Positions 1-7,404 of a stretch of DNA of 64,000 nt are shown piece by piece (position 1 is the stretch's first letter; each line of letters begins with the position of its first letter). The notes under the pieces were generated by a model. The model worked only from the letters and a program-made list of their open reading frames with translations. It was not told the origin of the DNA and did not search any database. The position numbers and the translations under genes were made by a program. Origin of the DNA: JAKACA01 sp052143575 (GTDB lineage: Bacteria > Actinomycetota > Acidimicrobiia > Acidimicrobiales > Bog-793); NCBI GenBank assembly GCA_052143575.1, contig JBKQSP010000041.1, forward strand, positions 12,181-76,180, written 5' to 3'.

Positions 1-362
1 GCGATCGTGATCGCCCGGAAACCATCCGGGATCGAGATCGGGCAGTATGTGCCCGGCATGAGGGCGATCGTTGCCGGCGCTGAGCTGGCGCCTCCCTCCT
101 CGGCGTCGCTGAGGGCTTGAGCGAGCGTCAGACAACCGGGAGCTTGCAGCGACGTCCCGTAACCGCAGGCGAGGAAGAGGTTGGGGTTTCTCGTGGTGGC
201 GCCAGCCGGTGCGGGCTGGGCGAGAGCGACGCTGAGTAGTCCAGCCAGGAGCGTTGTGGTGGTGAAGACAGCCCTCACCCAGCCGCAAGGGCGACGGCCG
301 ATGCGCCTGATGCTCTCCCGGCGCCGACTCGCCCCGGTTGCCGTTGGAGCAGGCCCAGTCAT
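1..362 (-). CDS. Exported protein, N-terminal part only (runs off the left edge)
   Basis: An open reading frame on the minus strand enters the window at its left edge, so only the first 120 or so residues are visible. An arginine-rich start is followed by a hydrophobic stretch (LLAGLLSVALA) and a signal-peptidase-like AQPAPAGA, so the protein is predicted to be exported. The mature part has two cysteines and reads LACGYGTSLQAPGCLTLAQAL, then IALMPGTYCPISIP. That wording is typical of the first rung of right-handed parallel beta-helix (pectate-lyase-like) surface proteins, but this is a weak guess from a short piece. The start is either ATG at 362 or GTG at 278; the latter gives a more standard signal peptide. 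No clear ribosome binding site precedes either. Confidence 0.6.
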   Translation of the reverse strand, partial: MTGPAPTATGASRRRESIRRIGRRPCGWVRAVFTTTTLLAGLLSVALAQPAPAGATTRNPNLFLACGYGTSLQAPGCLTLAQALSDAEEGGASSAPATIALMPGTYCPISIPDGFRAITI

Positions 363-582
363 CCGGCCTGGTCGCGCCTGAGACGAGTTTGCGCTCCTGC
401 CGTGCCTCGAGTGATTCTCGAACGGTTCAGGCTCGGATTTCACAACGTCGTGGTGGCCCCCCTCGGCACTCGAGACGCTCCACATGGCCATACAATCGAC
501 GCTACTGCTGTCACGACTCTTGACTCCTGGCGGCGTCGAGCCTCTGGGCCGCTCGCGGGGACGAGTCCACCCGGCCCAAGCT
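363..582. other. Intergenic region, presumed promoter of the left-edge gene
   Basis: About 220 bases between two minus-strand genes. Apart from the hairpin at its right border I see no gene, no RNA and no convincing -35/-10 pair. It presumably holds the promoter of the truncated exported gene. Confidence 0.3.
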
Positions 583-599
583 GGCTAGATTCGCTAGCC
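583..599 (-). terminator. Small hairpin over the stop codon of the 504-aa exported gene
   Basis: GGCTAG-ATTCG-CTAGCC is a perfect 6-bp inverted repeat whose right arm contains the TAG stop of the minus-strand gene. There is no T tract, so it is a weak terminator candidate or 3' end stabiliser. Confidence 0.35.
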
Positions 600-2108
600 C
601 TCGATGTCGAGGCCACCGTGCGCCGAGAAGTAGTTGGCCGCCGAGGCCGTGACGGCGTACTTACCCGCTGCCGAGCCCTTCGGGAAAGTGATCGAGACGG
701 TGCCCGATCCACCGGTTGTCTTGACCTTGCCGTCGACCCTGACCGTCGCTCCGGCCACCGGGTCACCCGCGTCGGTCACCTCGAACGTGACGGTGTTGGT
801 GACGCCGTTCTTGATGACTGCCCGGGACGCTCGGATCGACAGACCGGCGAGCGACTGGGTGATGTAGTCCTGCGTGCGTAACTGGGAGTTGTCGATGCAC
901 TGCAGGGCGACGTCGAGCCGTCCGTACGACCCGCCGCTCAGCCCGATGAGCCCGTCCTCGAAGCACGGCGTTGCGTAGGTTTCCACCGGGCCGAAGGCCG
1001 TGTCGGCTGTGTTGGTCCGTACCGTCGCGACGTCGTTGGTGGAGTGGTTGTACCAAGCGACCCAGATGCGACCATCGGGGCCGGCCGAGATGGCTACGTC
1101 CGAAGCAGGAGAGGAGTCGGGGACCGTCAGGGCTTTCGCCGCACCCACGCGCCACAGCCTGAGCGAGCAGGTCGTGCCGTTCGAGCAGTAGGCCAGGAAG
1201 ATCCCGCTGTGGGTGTTCGTATTGGCCATGGCCAACGTCGCCGCCGCGTACAGGTTGTTGACCGAATTCGTACCCGAGCCCGGAGCCTTTCGCACCGGTC
1301 CATTGCTCGTGGCGTCCTTGACGTAGAAGCCGTCATCGCCACTCGGCTTCGAGAAGAACTGATACCACGCCACGAAGACGTTGTCGTTGCCGGCGATGTC
1401 GGCCGCCTCAGCCGCCCGCCCGACATCTCCCCCTCCGGGGGTGAGGACGTGGTCGTCAGCGCCGGTGGCCGGGATCGTGACCGATGTGCCGATGCGGTAG
1501 AGCACGGCACTGTGGCCTCCGGAGGAGCCGCCCCAGGCGGCGGACAACGCGCCCGTCCTCGTTTCGGTGCCGCCGGGAATTGGGTTGTAACAGTCATCCG
1601 ACAGGGACCATCCCTGCAGCGTCCACTGCGGTTTGGCAGCTACGGCGCCGTAGACGCACCCCTTGGAGTAGGGGTCGCTGTTGCTGTCGTCGCGTCCGCC
1701 GCTGAAGATGATTTCGGGCGAGCTCCCGTCCGACACCAGCACCGGGTCGTCGGTGAGTCCCAGCCACCCTGTGCCCCCGAAGATGCTCACGGGTGCCCCG
1801 ACGGTGGTCCCTGCCGCATCGACGAGGATGTCCTCGTAGGTGTAGTTGGTGTTGTGGATGTGGCGCTGCCAGAGGATCGTGGCAGTGTCATCCGGAGCGA
1901 GCCAGACGGCCGGCGTGCCCGTGAAGGTGGCCCCGAGAGTCTTTGCAAGCTCGGTCCAGTAGCCCGGTGCGTGCCTCACCAGATGGGCTCCCCCAGGGTG
2001 GCTTTGCAGCGTCCCTGCCACCGACGACGAGGCGCCCATCGCGACGGCGCCGCACGTGGCGAGGGCGAGCGTCGCGAGAGTGACCGTCCACTGTTTCTTC
2101 TGCCTCAT
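594..2108 (-). CDS. Large exported protein, probable beta-propeller with a C-terminal Ig-like domain
   Basis: This encodes 504 residues. The start at ATG 2108 is chosen because a GAAAGGAG ribosome binding site lies just upstream and the next residues (MRQKKQWTVTLATLALATCG) form a Sec signal peptide. The body has repeated segments such as IWVAWYNHSTND and VFVAWYQFFSK, each followed by about 50 residues, like the blades of BNR/sialidase-type propellers. The last 85 residues (AGLSIRASRAVIKNGVTNTV, then GATVRVDGKVKTTGGSG) read as a bacterial Ig-like or carboxypeptidase-regulatory beta-sandwich. There is no catalytic motif I recognise and no anchor or sortase signal, so it is probably secreted. 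It precedes no obvious operon partner; the small gene upstream has its own start signal. Function unknown. Confidence 0.75.
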   Translation of the reverse strand: MRQKKQWTVTLATLALATCGAVAMGASSSVAGTLQSHPGGAHLVRHAPGYWTELAKTLGATFTGTPAVWLAPDDTATILWQRHIHNTNYTYEDILVDAAGTTVGAPVSIFGGTGWLGLTDDPVLVSDGSSPEIIFSGGRDDSNSDPYSKGCVYGAVAAKPQWTLQGWSLSDDCYNPIPGGTETRTGALSAAWGGSSGGHSAVLYRIGTSVTIPATGADDHVLTPGGGDVGRAAEAADIAGNDNVFVAWYQFFSKPSGDDGFYVKDATSNGPVRKAPGSGTNSVNNLYAAATLAMANTNTHSGIFLAYCSNGTTCSLRLWRVGAAKALTVPDSSPASDVAISAGPDGRIWVAWYNHSTNDVATVRTNTADTAFGPVETYATPCFEDGLIGLSGGSYGRLDVALQCIDNSQLRTQDYITQSLAGLSIRASRAVIKNGVTNTVTFEVTDAGDPVAGATVRVDGKVKTTGGSGTVSITFPKGSAAGKYAVTASAANYFSAHGGLDIEG

Positions 2109-2297
2109 GGGTATTCCGCTCCTTTCGATGGTCCGGCCTCGATGGTCCACAGCTGGCACGACGGCGCCGGGGACCGCTTCCTGCCGCCTCGGGACGACGG
2201 ACGACGCCTCCCCCCGCACGAGACGCCACGTCCCACCATGGGGCGATCATGAAGGTCAGGCGCTGGTGCTGAAAGGGGCGATTCCCCCTCTTTCGCT
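2109..2297. other. Intergenic spacer
   Basis: About 190 bases between two minus-strand genes; it carries the ribosome binding site of the exported gene. No gene or structured RNA is recognised. Confidence 0.4.
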
Positions 2298-2615
2298 CTA
2301 ACGGCCCGCCGAATCCAGCGGAGAAGGCGGCTTCCCGCCCGGCCACGAGCAGCTCGTCGCCGCGAGGACCCGTTCGAAGGGGATCTCTGCCTGCTGAGCG
2401 GCGATGCGCACGGCGTCCACAGTGGTCCCCTCGAACAGGCAGAGGATCACTTCTTCGTCGATGATGAGGATCGAGCCCCGATATGCCAGCTCCGGCGCCT
2501 CGCCGCGCTGTTCGGCAACGGCCGCCGCCCGGGCGTCGATGGCGACGAGGTCGCCTTCGTCCGCGTCGGGCAGGAAGCACTCGACGATGAAGCCCCTGAG
2601 CGTGTTGCGGCTCAC
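2298..2615 (-). CDS. Small DUF4242-like protein
   Basis: This encodes 105 residues starting VSRNTLRGFIVECFLPDADE. The alternating pattern FIVECFLP, ILIIDEEVILCLFEG, VDAVRIAAQQAEIPFERVLA matches the ferredoxin-like DUF4242 family (one member, Streptomyces SCO4226, is a nickel-binding protein). In that family a strand beginning FIVER is followed by a helix, then a V-x-C-x-F-x strand and a helix A-x-x-AGxPxxxV. The GTG start at 2615 is supported by TACCGT seven bases upstream, a typical -10 element for a leaderless actinobacterial transcript. It lies just downstream of the LAL regulator on the same strand. Function is unknown; family assignment is by pattern only. Confidence 0.55.
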   Translation of the reverse strand: MSRNTLRGFIVECFLPDADEGDLVAIDARAAAVAEQRGEAPELAYRGSILIIDEEVILCLFEGTTVDAVRIAAQQAEIPFERVLAATSCSWPGGKPPSPLDSAGR

Positions 2616-2622
2616 GGTGGCG

Positions 2623-2628
2623 ACGGTA
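2623..2628 (-). promoter_or_regulatory. Candidate -10 element for a leaderless transcript
   Basis: On the minus strand TACCGT ends seven bases before the GTG at 2615, so transcription would begin at or next to the start codon. No good -35 is visible. It lies inside the tail of the upstream LAL-regulator operon. Confidence 0.35.
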
Positions 2629-2662
2629 GGGATGACGCCCCGCGTCGAAAAGGGTTGGTTCC

Positions 2663-5416
2663 CTATTCTTTGACGGGGTGCCCTTCGCCCGAGAAGACCC
2701 TTCCCAACTCGGCCCGCGAGTGGATCTGCAGCTTGAGGTACACGCGGGCGAGGTTGTGCTCCACGGTCTTGGTGCTCAGAAAAGCGCGCTCGGCAATCTG
2801 CCGGTTGGTCATTCCCGAGGCGGCGAGGCGCCCGACCTCTTCCTCTGTCGCAGTCAGCTCGGCCCCGGCTCGTCGGACGGGTACCCGGGCTAGCTCGCCG
2901 TGGGCGCGGGCAACCCAAAGGGGGGACCCGAGCCGCTCCAGGACAGCCAGAGCCTCGGAGAGAGCCGTCCGGGCTGCGCGTCGTTGTTTCCTGCGGCGAA
3001 GCAGCTGGCCCTGGGCCAGGAGCGTGCGAGCGCGTTCGAAGGGCATCTCGAGCCTCTCGTGCTGGCGGAGGGCTTCATCCATCGCGAGGGCGGCGCCCTC
3101 GAGATCGCCGCCAGCCGACAAGAGGAGTCCTCGACACCGCGCCGCCGTGGCGAGTATCCAGGGCCGCGGGAAGACGGCCGCCCGCGCCTCGAACCTCGAG
3201 AGCAGTGCGGAGGCGGCGTCGAGATCGCCCACGGCGATGACGGCCTCTGTCTGGTCGGCGTGAAAGCGGTAGCGCACCGGCTCGCGGTACCCGGCGGCCT
3301 CCAAGGCGGCGTCGGCTCTCCCGAATTGGCTGACTGCCTCTTCGCTGTCGCCGGAGGACATGGCGGCGAAGCCGAGGAGCATCCGGCCACGGAGCTCGCG
3401 CAGCGGCGGTCCTGAGTCCCCCCTCCTGGCGAGCATCGAGGCGGCTGCCTCCCGCGCCCGATCCAGCTCGCCGAGATGGACGTCGAGGTAGGCATTGGCG
3501 TACACAGCGATTTGCCACAACCCGCCGGGCTCGGAGCGGGCTGCCACCTCCGTGGCCTCAGCTGCCCACATCGCTGCGCGGGACCAGTCACCGGTCCAGG
3601 TCTCGATCTCACACAGGTGCGAAAGGATCGACGGCACGGACTTCTCGTCGCCCACGAGCCGGATGCGGGCAAGGGCGGCCTCGAGCCGGCTCCGACTGAG
3701 GGCGAAGTCGTCGTGCCACGCCGGCCAGTGCAAGGGCACGGGGCTCAGGTCGTGGAAGTCGCCGTCTTCCTGCAGCAGCCTGCCTCGCTCGGCGGCTTCC
3801 TCGTCGGCCCCTCGACCCGTCGTCAAACGCAGGTAGGCCCCGTAGAGGAGGGCCGTGGAGTAAAGCGCCCGGGTGCCGACGCCCTCCAACACGGCGGTTG
3901 CCGCCTCGCAATGGGCCAGCGCGCGCTGGGGGTCGCTTTCGGAGAGCCAGGCTGCCTCGTGGTGGATCCGCCCGATCAAGGCCGCATCGACCGTCAGCTC
4001 CAGGGCCGTCATGAGATGGGCGTAGCCGGTGCCGGCGTCGCCTTCACTGCCGCAGACCATCGCCATGCTCAAGAGGAGCTCGGCGCGCAGCTCGTGGTCG
4101 GAGCACCGAGAGAGGGCGGTTTCGAGAATCGAGCGCGCCTCGCCGGGGTTCTGACCCGTGTCGCCCAGGTGCCGAGCGAGCAGGAGCGATCGGCGGGCCG
4201 CCCGTTCCGAGTCAGCCGGTAGCGTCAGCTGCAGGGCGCGCCGGGCCAGCTCCCCCGCCTCGGACAGGGCGCCTCGCGAGGCCGCCGTCTCGGCAGCGCC
4301 GTCCAGGGTCGCTGCCACCGCCTCGTTCGGCCCGACAGCGCCGAGTCCCAGGTGCCGCGCCCTCTCGATCGGGTCCGTGACGCGAGCGGCCAAGCTGCGG
4401 TGGACCTCCCGCTGTTCGGCACTCGATGCAGACTCCAACACCGCCGCGATGAGCAGCGGATGTGTGAAGCGGACGAAACCCAGATCGTCGATCTCGACGA
4501 CTCCGGCCGCCTCCGCCGGAGCGAGCGCCTCGACGTCCACGTGCTGGTTTGACGGTCGCGAGAGGCACGCGGCGACAAGGAGCGCCCGGCGGCACGTGCT
4601 CGGCAGGCGCCGGAGCCGCCAGCGCACGAGAGAATGCACCTCTTCCGGCAGCACCGGCATCGCCGCTGGTGTGATCGGGCTCACGGTCCGCACGAGCTCG
4701 CGGGCGATCTCAACCCCGTAAAAGGGGTTGCCGTGGCTTGCCGCCACGATGCGCGCCAGCACTGGGCGCGGGAGGACGTCGCCGAGCTGGCGTTTCACGA
4801 TCTCATGGAGAGAGGCCGTGCTGAGAGGGCCCAAGCGGACCTCGCGCCTCTGATCGGTGGGCAAGACCTCCTCGAACGTGCGTGGCCGATCGACGCCGGC
4901 CCGCACCGAGCTGAGCACCCCGAGCGGCTGCCGGTCCAGGCGACGGAGGGCAAAGCTCAACACCTCCGACGTGGCCACGTCCAGCCACTGGGCGTCGTCG
5001 ACCGCAACGAGGGCCGGCGCGCCCCGCTCGGTCAGGGCGACGAGCAGGGACAGCACGGCAGTGGCGACGAGTCGGCGCGGGAGCGGGTTCGAAGTGGGAG
5101 CCTGCCGCAAGAGGGCGATGTCGAGGGCCTGGCGCTGCATGCCCGGCAAGCATGAAAAAGCTTCCACTGGCACGTCTGACATCAGGTCGGTCAGCCCGGC
5201 AAAGGCATACTTCGCCTCGGCCTCGGTCGGCCGAGTCAGTAAGACTTCGTAGCCGAGGTCGGACGCTCGTCGGATGGCCTCGTTCCATATGGTTGTCTTC
5301 CCGATCCCTGCCGGTCCGGTGACCGAAAGGGCGGCAAGGTGGGTCGCCGACCGTCGTATGAAGGTGTCAACCTCCGCGAGCTCGGAGTTACGCCCGATGA
5401 CGCCGTTCACGCCCAC
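2663..5416 (-). CDS. Large ATP-binding LuxR-family (LAL) transcriptional regulator
   Basis: This encodes 917 residues, usual length for the MalT/LAL family. Order: AAA/NACHT-like ATPase with Walker A GPAGIGKTT at residues 34-42 and Walker B-like ALVAVDDAQWLD near 140; a long alpha-helical TPR-like middle rich in alanine, arginine and leucine (about 350-830); and a LuxR helix-turn-helix at the C-terminus (TATEEEVGRLAASGMTNRQI, then AERAFLSTKTVEHNLARVYL). Such proteins use ATP and an unknown ligand to activate nearby promoters. There is no receiver domain. It starts at GTG 5416, with a second GTG two codons in. The neighbours (glycosyltransferase, repeat surface protein, exported proteins) are plausible targets, by inference from location only. 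Confidence 0.92.
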   Translation of the reverse strand: MGVNGVIGRNSELAEVDTFIRRSATHLAALSVTGPAGIGKTTIWNEAIRRASDLGYEVLLTRPTEAEAKYAFAGLTDLMSDVPVEAFSCLPGMQRQALDIALLRQAPTSNPLPRRLVATAVLSLLVALTERGAPALVAVDDAQWLDVATSEVLSFALRRLDRQPLGVLSSVRAGVDRPRTFEEVLPTDQRREVRLGPLSTASLHEIVKRQLGDVLPRPVLARIVAASHGNPFYGVEIARELVRTVSPITPAAMPVLPEEVHSLVRWRLRRLPSTCRRALLVAACLSRPSNQHVDVEALAPAEAAGVVEIDDLGFVRFTHPLLIAAVLESASSAEQREVHRSLAARVTDPIERARHLGLGAVGPNEAVAATLDGAAETAASRGALSEAGELARRALQLTLPADSERAARRSLLLARHLGDTGQNPGEARSILETALSRCSDHELRAELLLSMAMVCGSEGDAGTGYAHLMTALELTVDAALIGRIHHEAAWLSESDPQRALAHCEAATAVLEGVGTRALYSTALLYGAYLRLTTGRGADEEAAERGRLLQEDGDFHDLSPVPLHWPAWHDDFALSRSRLEAALARIRLVGDEKSVPSILSHLCEIETWTGDWSRAAMWAAEATEVAARSEPGGLWQIAVYANAYLDVHLGELDRAREAAASMLARRGDSGPPLRELRGRMLLGFAAMSSGDSEEAVSQFGRADAALEAAGYREPVRYRFHADQTEAVIAVGDLDAASALLSRFEARAAVFPRPWILATAARCRGLLLSAGGDLEGAALAMDEALRQHERLEMPFERARTLLAQGQLLRRRKQRRAARTALSEALAVLERLGSPLWVARAHGELARVPVRRAGAELTATEEEVGRLAASGMTNRQIAERAFLSTKTVEHNLARVYLKLQIHSRAELGRVFSGEGHPVKE

Positions 5417-5434
5417 CTGCCCCGATCACCGGAC

Positions 5435-7252
5435 TCACGGGTGCGCCGGCTGCTCGGCCGGGCAACCCAGCATGGCCGCCAGAGTGCTCACGTAGTCGTG
5501 CGAGTCGTAGCGCTCATGTACGAGGGCCGAGCCGGCGGCGGCTATTGCCTGCCGCGTCGCTCGATCCGTCTCGAGCACACGCCGGAGTGCTGCCTCCGCG
5601 GCCGCGACGCTCCGGGGCTCGAAGAGCCAGCCGGTTTCGGCGTCGGTGATCAGCTCCGGCACCCCGAAGACAGCGGTTGCGAGCACCGGGACCTCGAAGC
5701 ACATCGCCTCCAGCAGTGTGCGCGGGAGCGACTCCACGTCGGAGGCGGACACGAGGACGTCGGCGGCGAGGTACCAGAAAGACGGATCGGCCATGACGGG
5801 CACGATGCGGCACCGGCCGGCCAGCCCGGCATCGGCCACGAAGCGACGCAGTCCGTCGGTGTACTCCCCGGCGATGGCCCCGACGAACACGAGCAGGGCG
5901 TCGGGGTACTCGTCGGCGATGCGGGCAAAGGCCTCTGCGGTCGTCGTCTGTGCCTTCCGCTCCTCGATGGTGCCGACGCAGAGGAGGACCGTCTCCTGCG
6001 GTGAGAGCCCGAGCAGGTAGCGGGCGTCGGTCCGTGATGTCCCGGCCCGCGCGGCATCGATGGCGGCGGTGTCGACGCCATAGGGAACCACGACAGCATG
6101 GGCCGGGTTGACGAAGTCGAGGAACAAAGCCCGTGTCGCCTCGGCGACGAACACGGCCCTCGGTGTTCGTCGCAGGGCTCGTAGGGCGGCCGCCTGCACG
6201 AGCGGATGCACGGTGTCGGGAGGGTACAAGGCGGACATGATCACCGACGGCGCGTAACTCTCGTGCAGCGCCCACACAGATGGGAGTCCGAGGCGGCCGG
6301 CTACGTCGGCGCCGATGAAGGAGACGAACGTGTTGACGAGCACGGTCGTATGGCCACCATCGATGGTGAGGGCTTCGAGCTCGGCAACCGCCTTCTCGTA
6401 GGACTCGACGTCCCAGACGGGGCATGGCCCCGTGACCTGGAGGCGGATACCGAGGGCTTCAAACCTGGCGCCGTCGGGTCCGGCAGCTGGTGAGATCACC
6501 GTGCAGGGAAACGCCCGCCCGGCTCCGCAGCGCTCAAGGAGATGCCACAGCCACAGCTGAGCCCCACCCCGGTTGAGGTCGTGGGCAAATACCAGCAGAT
6601 TGAACTCGGCGCCGGCTGCGGGCGACGGTGGTCGGGTGGGCAGGGCTTGCGGCCTTTGTTCGACCACGGCCTCGCTGAGCGACGCCGGCGATTGGAGCGC
6701 CTCCGTCGCGGGCGCGGCATCGACAGTCCGTTCCGCCACGAGGAAGGGCTCTCCGCCGATCGGGTAGGCACGAACCACGATGGAGACGGTTGCTCCATCG
6801 AATCCGGAGAGGTCGAGCAGGGCTTCGAAGCCCGACACCCTGGCATGCGCGGCGCCCATGAGGGCGAGAGCATCCTCCCGGATGAGCCCGAGCCGCGCAC
6901 GGACAGGGCTGCGATCGCTCACCTCGATCTCGACGCGATCGACGGGCGCCCTCGGATCGCAGGCCCAGCCGGTCAGTTTCGTGACGCCTCGCCCCCCGAT
7001 GTCGTCGAGGGCGCCGCCAGGTTGCCGGAACGCGCTGTCGGCCGTCGCTGCGCCCGTCGTGGTCGGCTGCGCAGTGGGGCTGGCATCCCAGCTCGGCTCG
7101 AGGAGATCTCGGCGGGCGCGGCGGCGACGCAGGCCGGCGAGAACCGCGACGCCGACAAGTATCGAGGCGAGACCCCTCGAGCCTCGCCGCCCGGCGCGAC
7201 AACCTCGGTCACGAGGGCGCCACGAACGCTGGCTGAATTGGAACGCAGGCAT
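5435..7252 (-). CDS. Membrane-anchored GT4-family glycosyltransferase with N-terminal Ig-like domain
   Basis: This encodes 605 residues from ATG 7252 (a TTG seven codons upstream is less likely). A basic N-terminus and one membrane segment (residues 27-41, LASILVGVAVLAGL, followed by RRRRARR) suggest a cytoplasm-facing anchor. Residues of roughly 85-190 form a beta-sandwich (KLTGWACDPRAPVDRVEIEV). The catalytic part follows: LVFAHDLNRGGAQLWLWHLL in the N-terminal Rossmann half, then VPYGVD, LLCVGTIEERKAQ and the EX7E motif in ESLPRTLLEAM, with VPELI after it. These are GT-B fold, GT4 retaining transferase features. The donor and acceptor cannot be told from sequence; surface polysaccharide or glycoprotein synthesis is inferred from the exported proteins around it. 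Confidence 0.88.
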   Translation of the reverse strand: MPAFQFSQRSWRPRDRGCRAGRRGSRGLASILVGVAVLAGLRRRRARRDLLEPSWDASPTAQPTTTGAATADSAFRQPGGALDDIGGRGVTKLTGWACDPRAPVDRVEIEVSDRSPVRARLGLIREDALALMGAAHARVSGFEALLDLSGFDGATVSIVVRAYPIGGEPFLVAERTVDAAPATEALQSPASLSEAVVEQRPQALPTRPPSPAAGAEFNLLVFAHDLNRGGAQLWLWHLLERCGAGRAFPCTVISPAAGPDGARFEALGIRLQVTGPCPVWDVESYEKAVAELEALTIDGGHTTVLVNTFVSFIGADVAGRLGLPSVWALHESYAPSVIMSALYPPDTVHPLVQAAALRALRRTPRAVFVAEATRALFLDFVNPAHAVVVPYGVDTAAIDAARAGTSRTDARYLLGLSPQETVLLCVGTIEERKAQTTTAEAFARIADEYPDALLVFVGAIAGEYTDGLRRFVADAGLAGRCRIVPVMADPSFWYLAADVLVSASDVESLPRTLLEAMCFEVPVLATAVFGVPELITDAETGWLFEPRSVAAAEAALRRVLETDRATRQAIAAAGSALVHERYDSHDYVSTLAAMLGCPAEQPAHP

Positions 7253-7404
7253 TGCCCTTGCAGACTTGCACAAGCGGCGTGCCGTGGGTCACCGAGGTTC
7301 CCCCGCGCGCGGCCAGCCGCCAAAATGGCGGGCCGATACGATTGCTGCGACAGCCGGACAGCGACGGGCCCGCCGGGCACCCGCCGGAACGAAGGGGGCC
7401 CTTG

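Noticed and set aside
1044..2252. A 402-codon plus-strand frame over the exported minus-strand gene
   Set aside because: The minus strand has signal peptide, ribosome binding site and sensible domains; the plus frame has none.
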